A stretch of DNA of 49,799 nucleotides. Origin: an uncultured Sterolibacterium sp. GTDB lineage: Bacteria; Pseudomonadota; Gammaproteobacteria; Burkholderiales; Rhodocyclaceae. Shown piece after piece: positions 18,604 through 27,435 of this stretch. The first letter of the stretch is position 1. Each line of letters starts with the position of its first letter. The position numbers were made by a program, and so were the translations under genes. Location: assembly GCA_903930535.1 (NCBI GenBank), contig CAIYYX010000004.1:1-49799 (forward strand). The letters are read 5' to 3'. The notes beneath the pieces are model-generated. The model saw nothing but the letters and a program-made list of their open reading frames with translations. It was not told the origin of the DNA and made no database searches.

Positions 18604-19761
18604 CTATTGAGCGAGTAGCGGCAACTCTCCCTGCGGCTCATCGTCCTCCTCCTGCGCCGCATTCGCAGATAAAGCACTGGCCCTGACCCCCAGCAATCTT
18701 AGCTTCTGGTCGAGCGTCACGCGGCGCAGGCACTCCCCGGCACTGCGGCGGATGAGGGCGGGATCTGCGGTGGGCGAGGGCAGGGTGATGTCGCGGGTCA
18801 CGGTGCGGAAGTCCTCAAAGCGTAACTTGATTCCAATGGTGCGGCCGAGGTAGCCCTTCTGCTGAAGGTCTTCTGCCAAGCGCGAGCACAGGGTGGTGAA
18901 GATTCCCGATAAAATAGTACGGTCGTGGAGGGCGTGGAGATCCCGCTCAAAAGTGGTTTCACGGCTGATGGACTTTGGCTCTGAGCTCGTGATCAGTTTG
19001 CGTTCATCGATACCCTGAGAGGCATCATGCAGCCAACAGGCATAACTGCGGCCAAAGTGTTTCTGCAGGAATGCAGGTTCTGCTCTGGCCAATTCCTCGA
19101 TAGTGGTGATACCCAGCGCTGCCAGTTTTTCGCCTGCCTTTGGACCTATTCCATTGATTTTACGTACGGATAGGGGCCAGATTCGAATCGGGATGTCTTC
19201 CTCGCAGAGGATTGTGAGGCCGTCCGGCTTCTCAAGGTCTGAGCAGATTTTCGACAACAGCTTGTTGGGCGAGATGCCTATGGAACAGGAGAGTCCGGTG
19301 GCATCCTTTACGGCTTGTTTGATGCGCTGCGCAAGATTCAGGGTGTCTTCAGGCAGATCGGCCAGATCGATGTAGATCTCGTCAATGCCGCGGTCTTCGA
19401 TCTGGCTGGCGATGCCGGCCACGGCGGCTTTGAACAGGCATGAATAGCGTCGGTAGGTGTCGAAATCGACCGGCAGCAGGATGGCGTCCGGAGCAAGCTT
19501 CGCGGCTTTCATGATGCCCATGCCGGAGAAAACACCGAGGGCACGCGCTTCGTAGGTGGAGGTCGTGATGACGCCTCTTCCTACATATTCTTTCAGACGC
19601 GCGAAGCGCCTGCTACCGTTTTCATGCGTCTTGGGCTGCGGCGCGCTCCGCCCGCCGATGACGACGGGGAGTCCGCGTAATTCCGGGTAGCGCAGAAGCT
19701 CGACTGACGCGTAAAAGGCGTCCATATCCAGATGAGCGATTCGGCGAGGTGATTCGTTCAT
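18604..19761 (-). CDS. dinB: DNA polymerase IV
   Basis: The 385-residue Y-family polymerase copies across lesions. Catalytic acids are D12 in HLDMDAFYASVE and D127/E128 in GIDEIYIDL. An insertion of about 20 residues (positions 40-62, rich in K and R) sits before GVITTSTYEARALG, so the fingers region is longer than in E. coli (351 residues). The helix-hairpin-helix is VRKINGIGPKAGEKL. The C-terminal QGELPLLAQ resembles a beta-clamp binding peptide. No LexA box of the CTGT-N8-ACAG type was seen upstream. Confidence 0.95.
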   Translation of the reverse strand: MNESPRRIAHLDMDAFYASVELLRYPELRGLPVVIGGRSAPQPKTHENGSRRFARLKEYVGRGVITTSTYEARALGVFSGMGIMKAAKLAPDAILLPVDFDTYRRYSCLFKAAVAGIASQIEDRGIDEIYIDLADLPEDTLNLAQRIKQAVKDATGLSCSIGISPNKLLSKICSDLEKPDGLTILCEEDIPIRIWPLSVRKINGIGPKAGEKLAALGITTIEELARAEPAFLQKHFGRSYACWLHDASQGIDERKLITSSEPKSISRETTFERDLHALHDRTILSGIFTTLCSRLAEDLQQKGYLGRTIGIKLRFEDFRTVTRDITLPSPTADPALIRRSAGECLRRVTLDQKLRLLGVRASALSANAAQEEDDEPQGELPLLAQ

Positions 19762-19910
19762 GGTGGCGCGATGATACCGGAAACCCTGATCCGGTTATTT
19801 TCTCTGGACAGGTGCGATCTTCTGCTCGGATGGCCCCACGACTAAAGTAATCCTGCCAGAGGTCGTAGTAAAAATCATGATCCTGTGGTCAAGGCATAGA
19901 GGAGACAGAG

Positions 19911-20111
19911 ATGATATTCCCTCAGACTGTACAACTGGTGCTGTCAGGCAGCTTCACTCCCGCCTGTGATTTGGAGCGCATGGTCAATGCCGGCTTCCTC
20001 GCGCATGCGACAGCCACTGCCGCGCTGCAATCGATGAACTCAGAACCGGTCATCAGCGTTTCCGACCAGGCACAGAGGGAGCGCAATGTGCAATTTTTCC
20101 ATACTGCCTGA
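19911..20111 (+). CDS. Small uncharacterised protein
   Basis: The predicted product has 66 residues, MIFPQTVQLVLSGSF at its start, no clear membrane segment and no recognised domain. A gene is supported by the Shine-Dalgarno GAGGAG at 19899-19903 about 7 bases before the ATG and by a terminator-like hairpin 40 bases after the stop. It stands alone in an otherwise empty stretch from 19762 to 20345. It could be a chance ORF; no function is suggested. Confidence 0.45.
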   Translation: MIFPQTVQLVLSGSFTPACDLERMVNAGFLAHATATAALQSMNSEPVISVSDQAQRERNVQFFHTA

Positions 20112-20151
20112 ATCCGGGAGCCAGGGACGGTAAGCGGGTGGAGGACTTTTG

Positions 20152-20185
20152 CGGCGCAGTCTTTATAGGGATTGCGCCGTTTTTC
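20152..20185 (+). terminator. Intrinsic terminator candidate
   Basis: CGGCGCA at 20152-20158 pairs perfectly with TGCGCCG at 20173-20179 around a 14-base loop, and five T follow directly. It would end transcription of the small ORF at 19911-20111. The loop is longer than ideal. Confidence 0.55.
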
Positions 20186-20345
20186 CTTATTATGATAGTT
20201 CGCATAATGTGCATTATGTCAAATACTGACCGGACTATTCATACGGCAGGAAGTTGTTTGTAGAATGTCGAATCGGAAATCATCCTCACCACCTTAGATC
20301 GCCCTGCCCACGCTAAAGCTCTCTGACTGCAGGAGACTTACACCT

Positions 20346-21236
20346 TCAGTGGATCGCCGCGCAGGTATCCAAAACGAGGCTGCGCAGCCATCGATGCGCC
20401 GGATCGGCATGAAACCTCGGATGCCAGAGCAATGAGACGGTGATCTCCGGCGTAGGCACCGGTAGGGGGAAACTATGCATACCGGCACGCAGATTCCCGG
20501 TATGGCGCTCGGGAACGCTGGCGATCAGATCAGAGGCCCGGGCCAGGGCCAGTGCGGCCGAAAAGCCTCCGACGATGGTAATGATCTCCCGTTCCAGACC
20601 AAGCAGACTCAAGGCTTCATCGATCGGTCCCTTGTCCAGACCCCGCCGCGAGACGCGGATATGCCTGCCAGCTGCATAACGGACAGGTGTGATTTCGCCC
20701 TGACAGAGCGAATGCCCCATTCGCACGACGCCAATGAAACGGTCTCGGAACAAGGCCTGCACCCGCACTTCCGGACCCATCGTGTTCCCCACAACACCGG
20801 TTTCCAGATCGACAGTCCCGTCGCGAAGCAAAGCGCTGTCTTTGTCCAGCTTCTGCACGAAGCGCAGCCGCACGCCGGGAGCTTCCTCGCTGACGCGAGA
20901 AATCAGGTCTGGTCCAAAGTTTTCCACAAAGCCCTCGCTGGTCCGCAGCGTGAACGTTCGGACAAGCTGTTTCAGGTTGGGCGTCTTGGCAGGTCGTAAA
21001 ACTGCTTCAGTGTCCTGGACGAGTTGGCTGACCCGCTCGCGAAGTTCGAGCGCTCGGGGTGTGGGAACGAGACCGCGCCCTGCCCTGACCAATAACGGAT
21101 CGCCCGTTGTCTCGCGCAATCGCGCCAGCGCCCGGCTCATCGCCGACGGGCTCAGCCGCAGCCTTTGGGCTGCGCGCGTCACGTTGCCTTCTGCGAGCAG
21201 CACATCCAAGGCGATGAGCAAGTTGAAATCGGGCAT
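20346..21236 (-). CDS. LysR-family transcriptional regulator
   Basis: The 296-residue protein has the N-terminal winged helix, FNLLIALDVLLAEGNVTRAA with SPSAMSRALARLR as the recognition helix, and a C-terminal inducer-binding domain beginning near residue 90. The start at 21236 is preferred because GAGG lies 7 bases upstream; an ATG at 21242 adds two residues. It is divergent from the DHA2-type exporter at 21370 with a 133-base gap, the usual layout for a LysR protein controlling its neighbour. The inducer is unknown. Confidence 0.93.
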   Translation of the reverse strand: MPDFNLLIALDVLLAEGNVTRAAQRLRLSPSAMSRALARLRETTGDPLLVRAGRGLVPTPRALELRERVSQLVQDTEAVLRPAKTPNLKQLVRTFTLRTSEGFVENFGPDLISRVSEEAPGVRLRFVQKLDKDSALLRDGTVDLETGVVGNTMGPEVRVQALFRDRFIGVVRMGHSLCQGEITPVRYAAGRHIRVSRRGLDKGPIDEALSLLGLEREIITIVGGFSAALALARASDLIASVPERHTGNLRAGMHSFPLPVPTPEITVSLLWHPRFHADPAHRWLRSLVLDTCAAIH

Positions 21237-21279
21237 CGACATGCCTCAACCATAGCATGAATGGCCTATTACATGGCGT

Positions 21280-21333
21280 TATATGCACTAATATACTGCA
21301 AATGATGCGTCTTCCGCCATGTCTTGCGGAAGA
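21280..21333. promoter_or_regulatory. Two inverted repeats in the lysR-MFS intergenic region
   Basis: TATAT (21280-21284) and ATATA (21291-21295) form an AT-rich dyad with LysR-like T-N-A character. TCTTCCGC (21310-21317) and GCGGAAGA (21326-21333) form a perfect 8-bp inverted repeat around 8 bases. The first is a candidate LysR box; the second may be an operator or a leader hairpin for the exporter, whose ATG is at 21370. Confidence 0.45.
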
Positions 21334-21369
21334 ATACTATCCTGACATCTAATTCCCGGAGTCGAAAAA

Positions 21370-22848
21370 ATGAAGCTCATGTCGGAACCAATCGCATCAA
21401 CCAAAGGTGGGACCGTCGCTGGAAGTGTGGAACTGACACCTTCGGTTCGCTGGGCGCTGACCAGTCTTTCCTTATCCATGCTGCTGTCTTCGCTCGGCAC
21501 CAGCATCGCCAATGTCGCCTTGCCAACCTTGACACAGGCATTCGCTGCCTCCTTCCAGGAAGTCCAGTGGGTCGTCCTCGCCTATCTTCTCGCCATCACC
21601 ACCCTGGTCGTCAGCGTTGGTCGACTCGGAGATCTCACCGGCCGCCGACGCCTGCTATTGGTCGGAATCTTCCTGTTCACGGCAGCCTCGGTCCTGTGTG
21701 CCTTCGCGCCCACGCTCTTGCTTCTGATTACCACCCGGGCGGCTCAAGGGTTGGGCGCGGCCATCATGATGGCGCTGACCATGGCTTTTGTCGGTGAGAC
21801 GGTGGCAAAAGAGAAGACCGGCAGCGCCATGGGGCTACTCGGCACCATGTCCGCGATGGGTACTGCACTCGGTCCAACGCTCGGCGGCGCACTGATTTCC
21901 GGCTTCGGCTGGCGATCTATCTTTTTCATCAATCTACCGCTGGGTCTCATGACATTTTTTCTCGCCTATCGTTACCTGCCCATTGATCGCCAGGAGGTGA
22001 AGACGGCTCGCACCCGTTTCGACAATCTGGGTACGCTGCTGCTCGCCCTGACACTCGCCGCTTATGCGCTCGCCTTGACCGCAGTTCCCCAAAATGGGCG
22101 AGGAGGTTTCGGCCTGATCAATGGAGCTCTGCTGTTGGCTGCCGTCTTCGGCGTCGGGCTATTCGCGCTAGCCGAGACGAGAGCCGCATCGCCCCTGATC
22201 CGCCTGGAGATATTCCGCAATCCTTTGCTCTGCGCAGGCTTTGCCATGAGTGCCCTGGTCACGACCGTGGTGATGGCAACGCTGGTGGTTGGGCCGTTCT
22301 ATCTCTCGGGCGCGCTTCTGCTTGATGCAGCCAGTGTCGGACTGGTCATGTCGTCCGGTCCGATGGTCGCCGCGCTGACGGGAGTGCCGGCCGGCCGCAG
22401 CGTGGACCGGTTTGGCGCACAGCGCATGAGCATCGTCGGGCTCATAGCTATGGCGGTCGGCTCCGCCGTCCTGGCCACGCTGCCGACGAGTCTCGGTGTA
22501 CCGGCTTACATCGTCCCGCTCGTCGTCATCACCGCCGGCTATGCGCTGTTCCAGGCAGCCAACAACACTGCCGTCATGACGAATATTCGACCGGACCAGC
22601 GGGGCATCATTTCCGGCATGCTCAACCTGTCGCGCAATCTCGGCCTCATTACCGGCGCATCCGTGATGGGCACCGTGTTCGCTCTCGGAGCGGCGACGAC
22701 CAGCATCATGACAGCGCCTCCCGAGGCTATTGCGGCCGGCATGCGGACCACGTTCGCCGTCGCCGCGGTTCTCATCGTCGGTGCCCTCGCCCTCGCGTCT
22801 GCAAGCCTTGTTTATTCACGAAGCGCCGTTGCCCCCAGCCGTGGATGA
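21370..22848 (+). CDS. DHA2-type MFS exporter
   Basis: The 492-residue protein has about 14 hydrophobic segments, the number typical of the DHA2 drug:proton antiporters. Motifs include LGTSIANVALPTLTQAF in helix 1, QWVVLAYLL, GRLGDLTGRRRLLLVG (motif A) and GPTLGGALISGFGWRSIFFI (motif C and helix 5-6 loop). It is probably controlled by the divergent LysR regulator. The substrate cannot be told. Confidence 0.93.
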   Translation: MKLMSEPIASTKGGTVAGSVELTPSVRWALTSLSLSMLLSSLGTSIANVALPTLTQAFAASFQEVQWVVLAYLLAITTLVVSVGRLGDLTGRRRLLLVGIFLFTAASVLCAFAPTLLLLITTRAAQGLGAAIMMALTMAFVGETVAKEKTGSAMGLLGTMSAMGTALGPTLGGALISGFGWRSIFFINLPLGLMTFFLAYRYLPIDRQEVKTARTRFDNLGTLLLALTLAAYALALTAVPQNGRGGFGLINGALLLAAVFGVGLFALAETRAASPLIRLEIFRNPLLCAGFAMSALVTTVVMATLVVGPFYLSGALLLDAASVGLVMSSGPMVAALTGVPAGRSVDRFGAQRMSIVGLIAMAVGSAVLATLPTSLGVPAYIVPLVVITAGYALFQAANNTAVMTNIRPDQRGIISGMLNLSRNLGLITGASVMGTVFALGAATTSIMTAPPEAIAAGMRTTFAVAAVLIVGALALASASLVYSRSAVAPSRG

Positions 22849-22933
22849 AGACCTGTCTGCGATGCTGGTCAACAGTATCAACGCCTGGAATAGATTCCCC
22901 ATTGCCTTCAGCAAGTTGCCGCCTTAGCGTGCA

Positions 22934-23866
22934 TTATTTTCCGCTTTCTGAGACGACCCCTTCGAGAAATGCAATGAGCGAACGGACACATTCAGCGGGT
23001 TTTTCTATCATGAGCATATGGCTGGTATCGGCAATGACTTCATAAGCACAGCCATACAAGTCATGCAGCGAACGGCCGACCTTGCATGGCCCCTGGGCAT
23101 CGGGCTGATCGGGGTCGGCACAAATCAGTTTCACCGGCAGAGGCAGTTCCTTGATTCTGTGCGTCAGGTGAAGATCGGCATTTGTCTTGTACACCCTGGA
23201 CTCGCATTCGGGTGGGCAATTCAAAGTCCATTGTCCCCGCTCTTTTCCCTCAGCCATCTCCTGCCGCAGGATGGAGCGCGCCATGAGTTCGTGGGCGCCA
23301 GGCACCCAGCGCCGCAGGCTGTAGGATTTGGAGAAAAGGGCGGCGAGTTCAGAGGGATCGGAAAAATGGTTAGGGCGCGACTTTGACCACTTCGCCAAGG
23401 CCAACTCGAAGGTGCGTGCGGCATCGTGCTGGGGCAGGCCGGGACCGGGGATCAGCGGCGGATCGAACAATACCAGCGCGTCCCAGCGTTTGCCATATTG
23501 CAATGCATGCCAGACCGCGGTGACGGCCGAGATCGAGTGGAAAACGCCAACCGTGGGCGCATCTCCCAGGCGGTCGCGGATTGCATGGAAAATTTCCTCC
23601 ATGTCGCTGACAAAACTCGGGACATCGTGGGCCTCCAGTCTGTGCCGCGTATTTTGCCCATGGTTGCGCTGGTCGTAGAGAACGACGTCGAAGCGGTCAG
23701 TGAGTCGGCTCCAAAAAGGCACATAGGCGTCGATGGCGAAGCCGTTGCCGTGGCACAGGACCAGGCGCGGGCCCTTGCGATTGCCGTGACGGCGGACGCG
23801 GATGGGAGCGCCGTCAGCCATGGTGAGATCGAAGACCTCGGAAGGTTCAGGGACAATCAGTGTCAT
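22934..23866 (-). CDS. Alpha/beta hydrolase with altered nucleophile elbow
   Basis: The 310-residue protein has an alpha/beta-hydrolase fold: oxyanion motif CHGNGF near residue 38, LYDQRNHGQN after strand 4, the nucleophile elbow near 111 and a C-terminal histidine in DTSHMLMIEKPAE. The elbow reads F-H-S111-I-S, so the serine is kept but both glycines of G-x-S-x-G are replaced. CADPDQP probably holds the acid. The role may be esterase, lactonase or thioesterase. It is divergent from the tandem FAD oxidoreductases. Confidence 0.88.
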   Translation of the reverse strand: MTLIVPEPSEVFDLTMADGAPIRVRRHGNRKGPRLVLCHGNGFAIDAYVPFWSRLTDRFDVVLYDQRNHGQNTRHRLEAHDVPSFVSDMEEIFHAIRDRLGDAPTVGVFHSISAVTAVWHALQYGKRWDALVLFDPPLIPGPGLPQHDAARTFELALAKWSKSRPNHFSDPSELAALFSKSYSLRRWVPGAHELMARSILRQEMAEGKERGQWTLNCPPECESRVYKTNADLHLTHRIKELPLPVKLICADPDQPDAQGPCKVGRSLHDLYGCAYEVIADTSHMLMIEKPAECVRSLIAFLEGVVSESGK

Positions 23867-24019
23867 GCGAATCTTTCCTGTGATAGAGAGGGTGGCGGCG
23901 AAGGCGGGGACGGTACCATAACATCACTGAACCGGAAAATCCAAGTCGAAAAAGCCTGTTAATATCCGTGCGCAGCAACGCCGAGATTGACGGAGTGAAA
24001 TGAGTCGAGAGGAGAAAAG

Positions 24020-25582
24020 GTGGCGGATTATTTCACCAAAGACGTCGATATTGTCGTCATCGGCGCCGGGCAGAACGGCCTGATTGCAGCGAACTACCTG
24101 AAGCGCGCCGGATTCAGCGTCATGGTCATCGAGCGGCGACTGGAGTCAGGCGGCGGCCTGACTGGCGAGGAGCCGACCCGCAATGGTTTCTGGCATACGA
24201 CGGGCAACCCGTTCCAGGACCTGGCTGCGATTCTTCCCTTCATGACCGAACTCGATCTCGCCCAGTACAATGGGCGCTGGATCCTGCCCGAAGTCCAGTC
24301 CTCGCTTGCCCTGCCGGATGGCCGATGGCTGGTGGTCTATTCCGATCTCGCGCGGACCTTCAGCAGCATTGCCGCGATCTCTCAACGCGATGCGGAAAAA
24401 TGGCGGGCCATCGTTCTGCAGTTCCAGGCCGATCTTCCGGCGATCCGCGCCCACCTGACATCAAAGCCTGGAGACCCGGCGCGCGAAAACTATCGCCTGA
24501 CCGGCTTCAGCCGCCTCACCGCCGCGGCAGAGGGCAAGACGCCTGCCGAAGTGCTCGACGATACCTTCGAGAGCGATGCCGTCAAGGCGCTGGTCCTGAT
24601 GCATCTAGCCGCACCGCGGGGGATTGCCAGCGACTACGAAGGTGCCGGTTCCATCGTTCCGCTGGCTATTGGCCTGGCCGCCGAGAATCGGCTCCAGGCC
24701 GGCGGCGTCCATGAACTCGCCCAAGTGCTCTGGTCGGCGTGCGTTCGCGGCGACGGCGACGTCTGGGATTCGACCGCCGCCACGCGCATTCTGGTCGAGG
24801 ACGGCCGGGCGGTCGGCGTGGAAGTTGCCGGAGGACGCCAGATCCGGGCGCGGGCGGTGATCAGCAGCATCGATCTTGAGGCGACCTTTCTCAATCTGCT
24901 CGGCGAGACCCAACTGCCTGCGGATCTCTCCAGGCATATCTGCAATTTCGTCCCAGACGAATACTCTCTGTTTGCAGTCCACCTCGCCTTGCGCGAACCA
25001 CCGCGCTTTGCCGATCCGGACGCCGGCAGGGCCTTCCGGATCAACCTCGGCATCGACTCGCCTGCCGCCAATCAGGTTCTCTGGCAGGAGATCCGTGCCG
25101 GAGCCTTGCCACAGCAGGCAGGCATGACTATTTTCTCGACGGTCATCTGGGATCCCTCGCAAGCGCACAAGGGGATGAGCAATACGACGATCTGGCAGCT
25201 TGTTCCGCGCAAACTCGCCGGCGGCAGAAGTTGGGCCGAGGTGAAGGACAGCTACGCCAGGCTGCTGATCGAGCGGCTCTCCAGATGGGCACCCAACGTG
25301 AGCGGAGAGACCATTCTGGAATCTGTTGCGCACACGCCCGACCTGCTCGTCGAAAAATGGCCCAATCTGAAGCCAGGCCTTTTCGGCGGCAGGAATTCCG
25401 GGGGCCAGGCGCTCTTTGCCCGCCCCTTCCCCGGTCTGACGCACAGATCAAGCATTCCCGGGCTCTACCTCGCCAATGCCTCGATGGCGCCAGGCGCGGG
25501 ACTCACGGGACTGCCCGGAATCATCGCGGCAAGACTGGTGGCGGAAGACCTCGGAGAGCGCATCGCGGTGGCAACTCAATAA
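24020..25582 (+). CDS. Phytoene-desaturase-like FAD oxidoreductase, copy A
   Basis: The 520-residue protein starts at a GTG with GAGAGGAG just upstream. The dinucleotide-binding fold is VVIGAGQNGLIAANYLKRAG with G15-x-G17-x-x-G20 and a terminal acid in VIERR. The C-terminal FAD motif is GLYLANASMAPGAGLTGLPG. The family (COG1233) includes carotenoid desaturases, retinol saturases and isomerases acting on hydrophobic polyenes, as well as many uncharacterised members. It shares layout with the next gene but is clearly diverged. No phytoene synthase (CrtB) is nearby, so a carotenoid role is unproven. Confidence 0.9.
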   Translation: MADYFTKDVDIVVIGAGQNGLIAANYLKRAGFSVMVIERRLESGGGLTGEEPTRNGFWHTTGNPFQDLAAILPFMTELDLAQYNGRWILPEVQSSLALPDGRWLVVYSDLARTFSSIAAISQRDAEKWRAIVLQFQADLPAIRAHLTSKPGDPARENYRLTGFSRLTAAAEGKTPAEVLDDTFESDAVKALVLMHLAAPRGIASDYEGAGSIVPLAIGLAAENRLQAGGVHELAQVLWSACVRGDGDVWDSTAATRILVEDGRAVGVEVAGGRQIRARAVISSIDLEATFLNLLGETQLPADLSRHICNFVPDEYSLFAVHLALREPPRFADPDAGRAFRINLGIDSPAANQVLWQEIRAGALPQQAGMTIFSTVIWDPSQAHKGMSNTTIWQLVPRKLAGGRSWAEVKDSYARLLIERLSRWAPNVSGETILESVAHTPDLLVEKWPNLKPGLFGGRNSGGQALFARPFPGLTHRSSIPGLYLANASMAPGAGLTGLPGIIAARLVAEDLGERIAVATQ

Positions 25583-25600
25583 ATTATTCGGGAGCATTCA

Positions 25601-27244
25601 ATGCGGGAAGAATACGACGGCATCATCGTCGGCGCAGGACACAACGGAATGATTCTTCAGGCCTATCTTCTCCGTGCCGGCCTCAAGGTCATCGCCGTCG
25701 AGCGCCATGTCGAGTTGGGCGGCGGACTCGACTCGCACGAAAACCCGAGGGTGCCCGGCTACTGGCACAACGTGCATTCCAACAACCACCGCGGTGTCAG
25801 CGACCTGATGTGGTACAAGGACCTTGAGCTGGAGCGCATGGGGCAACAATACATCCGCTTGCCCGTCTCGGTGTCCATGATTCTGCGCGACGGCCGCAGC
25901 GCTATCTGGTACAACACCGAGCACGACAAGACAGCCGCTTCTTTCGCCAAATTTTCTGCACGCGATGCCAAGACCTTTCTCGAGGTGCAGCGGGAGTATG
26001 CGGACATGGGCAGCCTGGTGTTCGCCCGGGAAATCTACAATGCGCCGCTACCGCTCGAAGAGAAGATTTCACTGCTGGAGAAAAGCGAGGCCGGTCGCCG
26101 CTACCTGAAGTGGCGCGCGATGAGCATCCGGCAGGCGGTCGAGACCCTGTTCGAGAGCGAGGAGATCCGCTCCATCGTCACCTTCCTCTCCGTGATCCGC
26201 GGTTTCGAAATGGACGAGCCTGGGTTCGGCCATGTCGTCCCGGCGTCGATCGCGCTCGGGGTGAATACCCAGATGTCGAAGGGGAGTTCGCACAGGCTCG
26301 CCCACAGTCTGAACAAGGCTGTCGTCAAGGCCGGCGGCGAGATCTATGAGAGTTCGGCGGCGGTTCGCATCATCGTCGAGAACGGCGAGGCAAAGGGCGT
26401 CGAACTCGAGGATGGGAGAAAGCTCTACGCGCGGCATTTCGTCGCCTCCTCGATCAATCCGCAGCAGACCTTTCTCGATCTTGTCGGCCGGGACAAGATT
26501 GAGCCGGCCTTTGCGGCCAGGGTCGAGAAGTTCAGCTATTCGGTCACGACGCCGCTATTCACCACCCACCTCGCCCTGAATGACAGGCCACGCTACGAAA
26601 AGGCGGAGGCGCTTGACCCCGACGTCGGGCGAGCCTGGTACATCATCCTCGGCATCGAGACCATGCAGGACATTCAGGACACCTATGACGATTGCCATGC
26701 CGGAAAAATCCCGCGCAAGCCTTCCCTCATCGGCGCCGCACCCGGTCAGCATGACCCGACCCAGGCCCCGCCCGGCGGGGCGACCGCCTTCATGTGGCAA
26801 ATCGCGCCCGGCCGTCTGAGCCCGGAAGCGGGAGGGCCGGAACACTGGGACAAGATCCGCGAGGAATTCCTCGAGCAAAGGATAGACTTCTGGAGCGAGT
26901 ACGCCCCCAACATCCGCAAATCCATCGTGGACAAGTTCGGCATGACCCCTATTGACGTCGAGAGGCATCTGCCGAACATGGTCGGCGGCGATTGGATGGT
27001 CGGCGAGATGTCTGAGCAGCAATACCTGCACAACAGGCCCTTCCCGGAATGCAGCGGCTACAGGACGCCGATCCGGGGCCTCTACCTGTGCGGCAGTTCC
27101 TGCCACCCCGGCGGCAATATCACCGGCGCCCCGGGGTACAACTCGGCAAAGGTGATCGCCCAGGACTTGGGGATTGCCCCCTGGTGGAAGCCGCACGATG
27201 TCAGGGAATTGTGGACCGGGATGGCGGAAGCCAAGAAGGCCTGA
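25601..27244 (+). CDS. Phytoene-desaturase-like FAD oxidoreductase, copy B
   Basis: The 547-residue paralogue lies 18 bases after copy A, with a GGGAG ribosome site. The Rossmann motif is VGAGHNGMILQAYLLRAG (G11-x-G13-x-x-G16) and the C-terminal FAD site is GLYLCGSSCHPGGNITGAPG. Between residues 360 and 420 it has an extra proline-rich, His-containing segment (GAAPGQHDPTQAPPGG) not seen in copy A. The tandem pair may form a heterodimer or act in sequence. A hairpin follows the stop, and an IPP isomerase gene follows 191 bases later. Confidence 0.9.
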   Translation: MREEYDGIIVGAGHNGMILQAYLLRAGLKVIAVERHVELGGGLDSHENPRVPGYWHNVHSNNHRGVSDLMWYKDLELERMGQQYIRLPVSVSMILRDGRSAIWYNTEHDKTAASFAKFSARDAKTFLEVQREYADMGSLVFAREIYNAPLPLEEKISLLEKSEAGRRYLKWRAMSIRQAVETLFESEEIRSIVTFLSVIRGFEMDEPGFGHVVPASIALGVNTQMSKGSSHRLAHSLNKAVVKAGGEIYESSAAVRIIVENGEAKGVELEDGRKLYARHFVASSINPQQTFLDLVGRDKIEPAFAARVEKFSYSVTTPLFTTHLALNDRPRYEKAEALDPDVGRAWYIILGIETMQDIQDTYDDCHAGKIPRKPSLIGAAPGQHDPTQAPPGGATAFMWQIAPGRLSPEAGGPEHWDKIREEFLEQRIDFWSEYAPNIRKSIVDKFGMTPIDVERHLPNMVGGDWMVGEMSEQQYLHNRPFPECSGYRTPIRGLYLCGSSCHPGGNITGAPGYNSAKVIAQDLGIAPWWKPHDVRELWTGMAEAKKA

Positions 27245-27251
27245 TCACCTC

Positions 27252-27273
27252 AGGATCTCCGTGGTGAGATCCT
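27252..27273 (+). terminator. Hairpin after the oxidoreductase pair
   Basis: AGGATCTC and GAGATCCT form a perfect 8-bp stem around a 6-base loop, starting 8 bases after the stop of copy B. No T-run follows, so it may be a 3'-end stabilising hairpin or a weak terminator. The rest of the 191-base gap to idi shows nothing else I recognise. Confidence 0.4.
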
Positions 27274-27435
27274 CCAGGATCGCCTTGTCGCCGCCCGGAA
27301 TTGCAGATTCCTTCCCTCGAGCGGCTTCACGCCCATCTTCAAGCCCCAAGAATCCTCATGCCAATATCATTGCATTCCCATCCGTCATGTAAGGGCATTG
27401 GTGAAATGTTCAGCTTTCTCCCGAAATGATTAATA

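Noticed and set aside
19762..19910. LexA (SOS) box upstream of dinB
   Set aside because: No CTGT-N8-ACAG or close variant was found; a 6-bp stem at 19776-19795 is too weak to call.
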